Origin: Propionibacteriaceae bacterium
GTDB taxonomy: Bacteria; Actinomycetota; Actinomycetes; Propionibacteriales; Propionibacteriaceae
Direction: 5' to 3'
DNA length: 7,522 bases
Assembly (NCBI GenBank): GCA_031260385.1
Contig: JAIRKB010000107.1
Coordinates: 1 to 7,522, forward strand
Shown one piece after another: positions 5,047-7,522 of the stretch. The position numbers and the translations under genes were made by a program. How positions within the stretch are numbered: position 1 is the stretch's first letter; each line of letters begins with the position of its first letter. The notes below the pieces were generated by a model that was not told where the DNA came from, did not search any database, and was given only the letters and a program-made list of their open reading frames with translations.

Positions 5047-7522
5047 ATGACTACGAACGCAACTACTGAACCGGTCGGGCCCTATCTTCCGGTCCCACCG
5101 CAGATCGACCTAGTGGCGATGGAACACGAGGTGTTGGCGCTATGGCAGGCGCGCGACGTCTTCTTGCGGACCCTGGACCGCGTGGACGCCAAGGGCTGGA
5201 CGATCTATGAGGGCCCGCCGACGGCGAATGGCGCTCCCGGAACCCACCATGTCGAGGCCCGGGCCTTCAAGGATATTTTCCCGCGCTTCAAGACCATGCA
5301 GGGCTATCGGGTCGAGCGGAAGGCCGGCTGGGATTGCCATGGGCTACCGGTGGAGATCGCGGTTGAGAAGGAGTTGGGCTTTAGCGGCAAGGCCGATATT
5401 GAGGCCTATGGGATCGCTGAGTTCAACGCTCGTTGTCGCGAATCGGTTAGTCGCCACGTTGATCTGTGGGAGGCCTTGACCGTCCGCATGGGCTATTGGG
5501 TGAAGTTCGATGAGGCCTATTGGACGATGGTGACCCCCTATATTCAGTCGGTCTGGTGGGCGCTAAAGCAGATCCACTCCAAGGGGTTACTGGTTGAGGA
5601 TTATCGGGTGGCGCCCTACTGCCCGCGTTGTGGGACGACCCTATCTGATCATGAACTGGCTCAGGGTTATGAAGAGGATCATGTTACGACGGTCTATGTG
5701 CGGTTACCGCTGATCTCAGGGCCTTGGGCAGGGAAGGCTTCGCTGCTGGTCTGGACGACCACGCCCTGGACGCTGATCTCTAATACGGCGGCGGCGGTGA
5801 ATCCGGGTGTGGGTTATGTGGCGGCGAGCAATGGGGTGGAGACGCTGATCGTCGCCGAGGCCCTTCGGGAGTCGGTGTTGGGCGAGGACTATGTCGTCGT
5901 GGAGACCTTTACCGGGGCGGAGATGGAACGCTGGCGTTATCAGCGGCCGTTTGAGGTTGTTGAGATGTCGGATGAGGCTAATATCGTCGTCCTCGGGGAT
6001 TTTGTGACCACTGATGATGGCACCGGCATTGTTCATGAGGCACCAGCCTTTGGTGAGGTCGATATGGTGGTTTGCCGGATGTACGGGCTGCCCTTCGTCA
6101 ACCCGATCCAACCGAACGGCTGCTTCGAAGCCGATCTCGACCTGATTGGCGGGATGTTCTTCACCAGCGCCGACAAGGTGATCATCGCCTCCCTGAAGGA
6201 GCGCGGCCTGCTGCTGCGTTCGCTTGATATCACTCACCAATACCCCCACTGTTGGCGCTGTCACACCGAGCTGATCTACTATGCCCAGCCCAGTTGGTAC
6301 ATCCGGACAACCGCCGTCAAGGAAACCCTCCTCGGCGTCAACGAAGCCACCACCTGGTATCCCGACCACATCAAGCACGGCCGCTATGGCGACTGGTTGG
6401 AGAACAATGTCGACTGGGCGCTGTCTCGCAAGCGCTATTGGGGCACCCCGCTGCCGATCTGGCGTTGCGAGGACAACCACCAGGTCTGCGTTGGCTCCCT
6501 TGCCGAACTGACCGAGCTGACCGGCGCGGACCAATCAGGCCTCGACCCCCACCGACCGTTCGTCGATGAGGTGACCTTCCCCTGCCCGACCTGTGGCCAG
6601 GAGTCCCGCCGGGTGCCCGAGGTGATCGACTGCTGGTTTGATGCCGGTTCGATGCCTTTCGCCCAGCGCGGTTACCCCCACCAGGCCGGGTCGGAAGAGA
6701 CCTTCCAGGCCTCTTTCCCCGCCGACTTCATCTGTGAGGCGATCGATCAGACCCGGGGTTGGTTCTATTCTCTGATGGCGATTTCGACCCTAGTTTTCGA
6801 GCAGGGATCGTACGATAATGTGCTCTGTCTAGGCCATATTCTCGCCGAAGATGGCCGCAAGATGAGCAAGCATCTCGGCAATATCTTGGAGCCAATGCCC
6901 CTGTTGGAGACCCACGGCGCCGACGCCGTCCGCTGGTTCATGGTCGCCGGTGGTTCGCCTTGGGCGTCGCGCCGGGTTGGTCACGCTTCGATTCAAGAGA
7001 CCGTCCGCAAGGTCCTGCTGACCTATTGGAACTCGGTCAGCTTCCAAGCCCTCTATGCCAAAGCCAACCACTGGCTCCCCGGCAACCCACCGCCGATCGC
7101 CGAGCGCCATATCTTGGATCGTTGGCTGGTCTCGCGAACCCAGTCCCTGATCGTCGCGGTCACAGACGCTCTCGAAGACTTCGACACTCTCAAGGCTGGC
7201 AATGCCATCCAGAGCTTCGTCGATGAACTGTCCAATTGGTATATCCGTCGTTCCCGCCGCCGCTTCTGGGCCGGGAATAACTCGGCTCTATCGACCCTGC
7301 ACGAAACCCTCGAGGTGGTCACCCGCCTGATGGCGCCGATCGCGCCGTTCATCACCGAGCGCGTCTGGCAGGATCTATTTGTCGCCTCTGGTGGCGCCGC
7401 TTGCCCGGATTCGGTTCACCTCGCCACCTGGCCGCTGGCCTCCCTCGACCAGATCGATGCCGACCTCGAAGAGTCAATGGATCTGACTCGTCGTTTAGTG
7501 GAGCTTGGTCGCTCGGCGCGCG
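5047..7522 (+). CDS. ileS: Isoleucyl-tRNA synthetase, type 2, partial at the right edge
   Basis: This class I synthetase charges tRNA-Ile with isoleucine; 825 codons are visible and roughly 200-plus C-terminal residues lie beyond the window. The Rossmann domain begins with PPTANGAPGTHH (57-68), where the usual HXGH signature reads GTHH (65-68), then GWDCHGLPVE (94-103). The CP1 editing domain follows, with TTTPWTL (237-243) and GIVHEAPAFGEVD (327-339) ending in the conserved Asp339. Further marks are DCWFDAGS (528-535), the KMSKH loop (605-609) and NWYIRRSR (730-737) in the anticodon-binding region. Cysteine pairs at 192/195, 402/405 and 513/516 are zinc-knuckle-like. The sequence resembles the eukaryote-like type-2 IleRS group, typically less sensitive to mupirocin. 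The ATG at 5047 starts a plausible N-terminus. The upstream space is too short for a T-box leader. Confidence 0.96.
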   Translation, partial: MTTNATTEPVGPYLPVPPQIDLVAMEHEVLALWQARDVFLRTLDRVDAKGWTIYEGPPTANGAPGTHHVEARAFKDIFPRFKTMQGYRVERKAGWDCHGLPVEIAVEKELGFSGKADIEAYGIAEFNARCRESVSRHVDLWEALTVRMGYWVKFDEAYWTMVTPYIQSVWWALKQIHSKGLLVEDYRVAPYCPRCGTTLSDHELAQGYEEDHVTTVYVRLPLISGPWAGKASLLVWTTTPWTLISNTAAAVNPGVGYVAASNGVETLIVAEALRESVLGEDYVVVETFTGAEMERWRYQRPFEVVEMSDEANIVVLGDFVTTDDGTGIVHEAPAFGEVDMVVCRMYGLPFVNPIQPNGCFEADLDLIGGMFFTSADKVIIASLKERGLLLRSLDITHQYPHCWRCHTELIYYAQPSWYIRTTAVKETLLGVNEATTWYPDHIKHGRYGDWLENNVDWALSRKRYWGTPLPIWRCEDNHQVCVGSLAELTELTGADQSGLDPHRPFVDEVTFPCPTCGQESRRVPEVIDCWFDAGSMPFAQRGYPHQAGSEETFQASFPADFICEAIDQTRGWFYSLMAISTLVFEQGSYDNVLCLGHILAEDGRKMSKHLGNILEPMPLLETHGADAVRWFMVAGGSPWASRRVGHASIQETVRKVLLTYWNSVSFQALYAKANHWLPGNPPPIAERHILDRWLVSRTQSLIVAVTDALEDFDTLKAGNAIQSFVDELSNWYIRRSRRRFWAGNNSALSTLHETLEVVTRLMAPIAPFITERVWQDLFVASGGAACPDSVHLATWPLASLDQIDADLEESMDLTRRLVELGRSAR

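Noticed and set aside
5716..6534. Long open frame (272 codons) on the minus strand opposite ileS
   Set aside because: It is antisense to well-conserved IleRS editing and catalytic domains, its translation shows no recognisable domain, and it has no ribosome binding site; long antisense frames are expected from high-GC codon use.

Overview
The window looks like a chromosomal housekeeping segment from a member of the Actinomycetota with GC content around 60% (estimated by eye). The lineage call rests on four things: a ROK-type polyphosphate glucokinase, a small DUF1707-like protein, a tandem-GNAT acetyltransferase of a type common in actinomycetes, and a citrate synthase whose sequence resembles mycobacterial GltA. 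I cannot name the genus.

Layout from left to right. A two-domain GNAT acetyltransferase (91-1173, minus) diverges from mutM, the formamidopyrimidine-DNA glycosylase gene (1489-2412, plus). The 315-base gap between them holds a promoter-like sequence for each gene and a 162-bp non-coding mobile element with terminal inverted repeats and TA duplications. That element ends only 12 bases before the mutM start codon. Citrate synthase (2450-3817, minus) converges on mutM. Upstream of it on the same strand lie polyphosphate glucokinase ppgK (3915-4673) and a 69-aa DUF1707-like gene (4748-4957). Isoleucyl-tRNA synthetase ileS (from 5047, plus) diverges from the DUF1707-like gene and runs off the right edge with 825 codons visible.

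Functionally, ppgK and gltA both serve central carbon metabolism: glucose phosphorylation with polyphosphate, and entry of acetyl-CoA into the TCA cycle. They could share some read-through transcription, although gltA has its own promoter-like sequence and a strong ribosome binding site. mutM is DNA repair and ileS is translation. I see no sign that all these genes form one pathway.

The points most worth a second look are the IS630/Tc1-like MITE in the leader of mutM, the swapped HXGH-to-GXHH signature in a type-2 IleRS (a change linked to mupirocin hyper-resistance), and the same leaderless-looking promoter geometry at three minus-strand genes. I found no RNA gene, CRISPR array, phage or defence system, and nothing I would call a new biological system.
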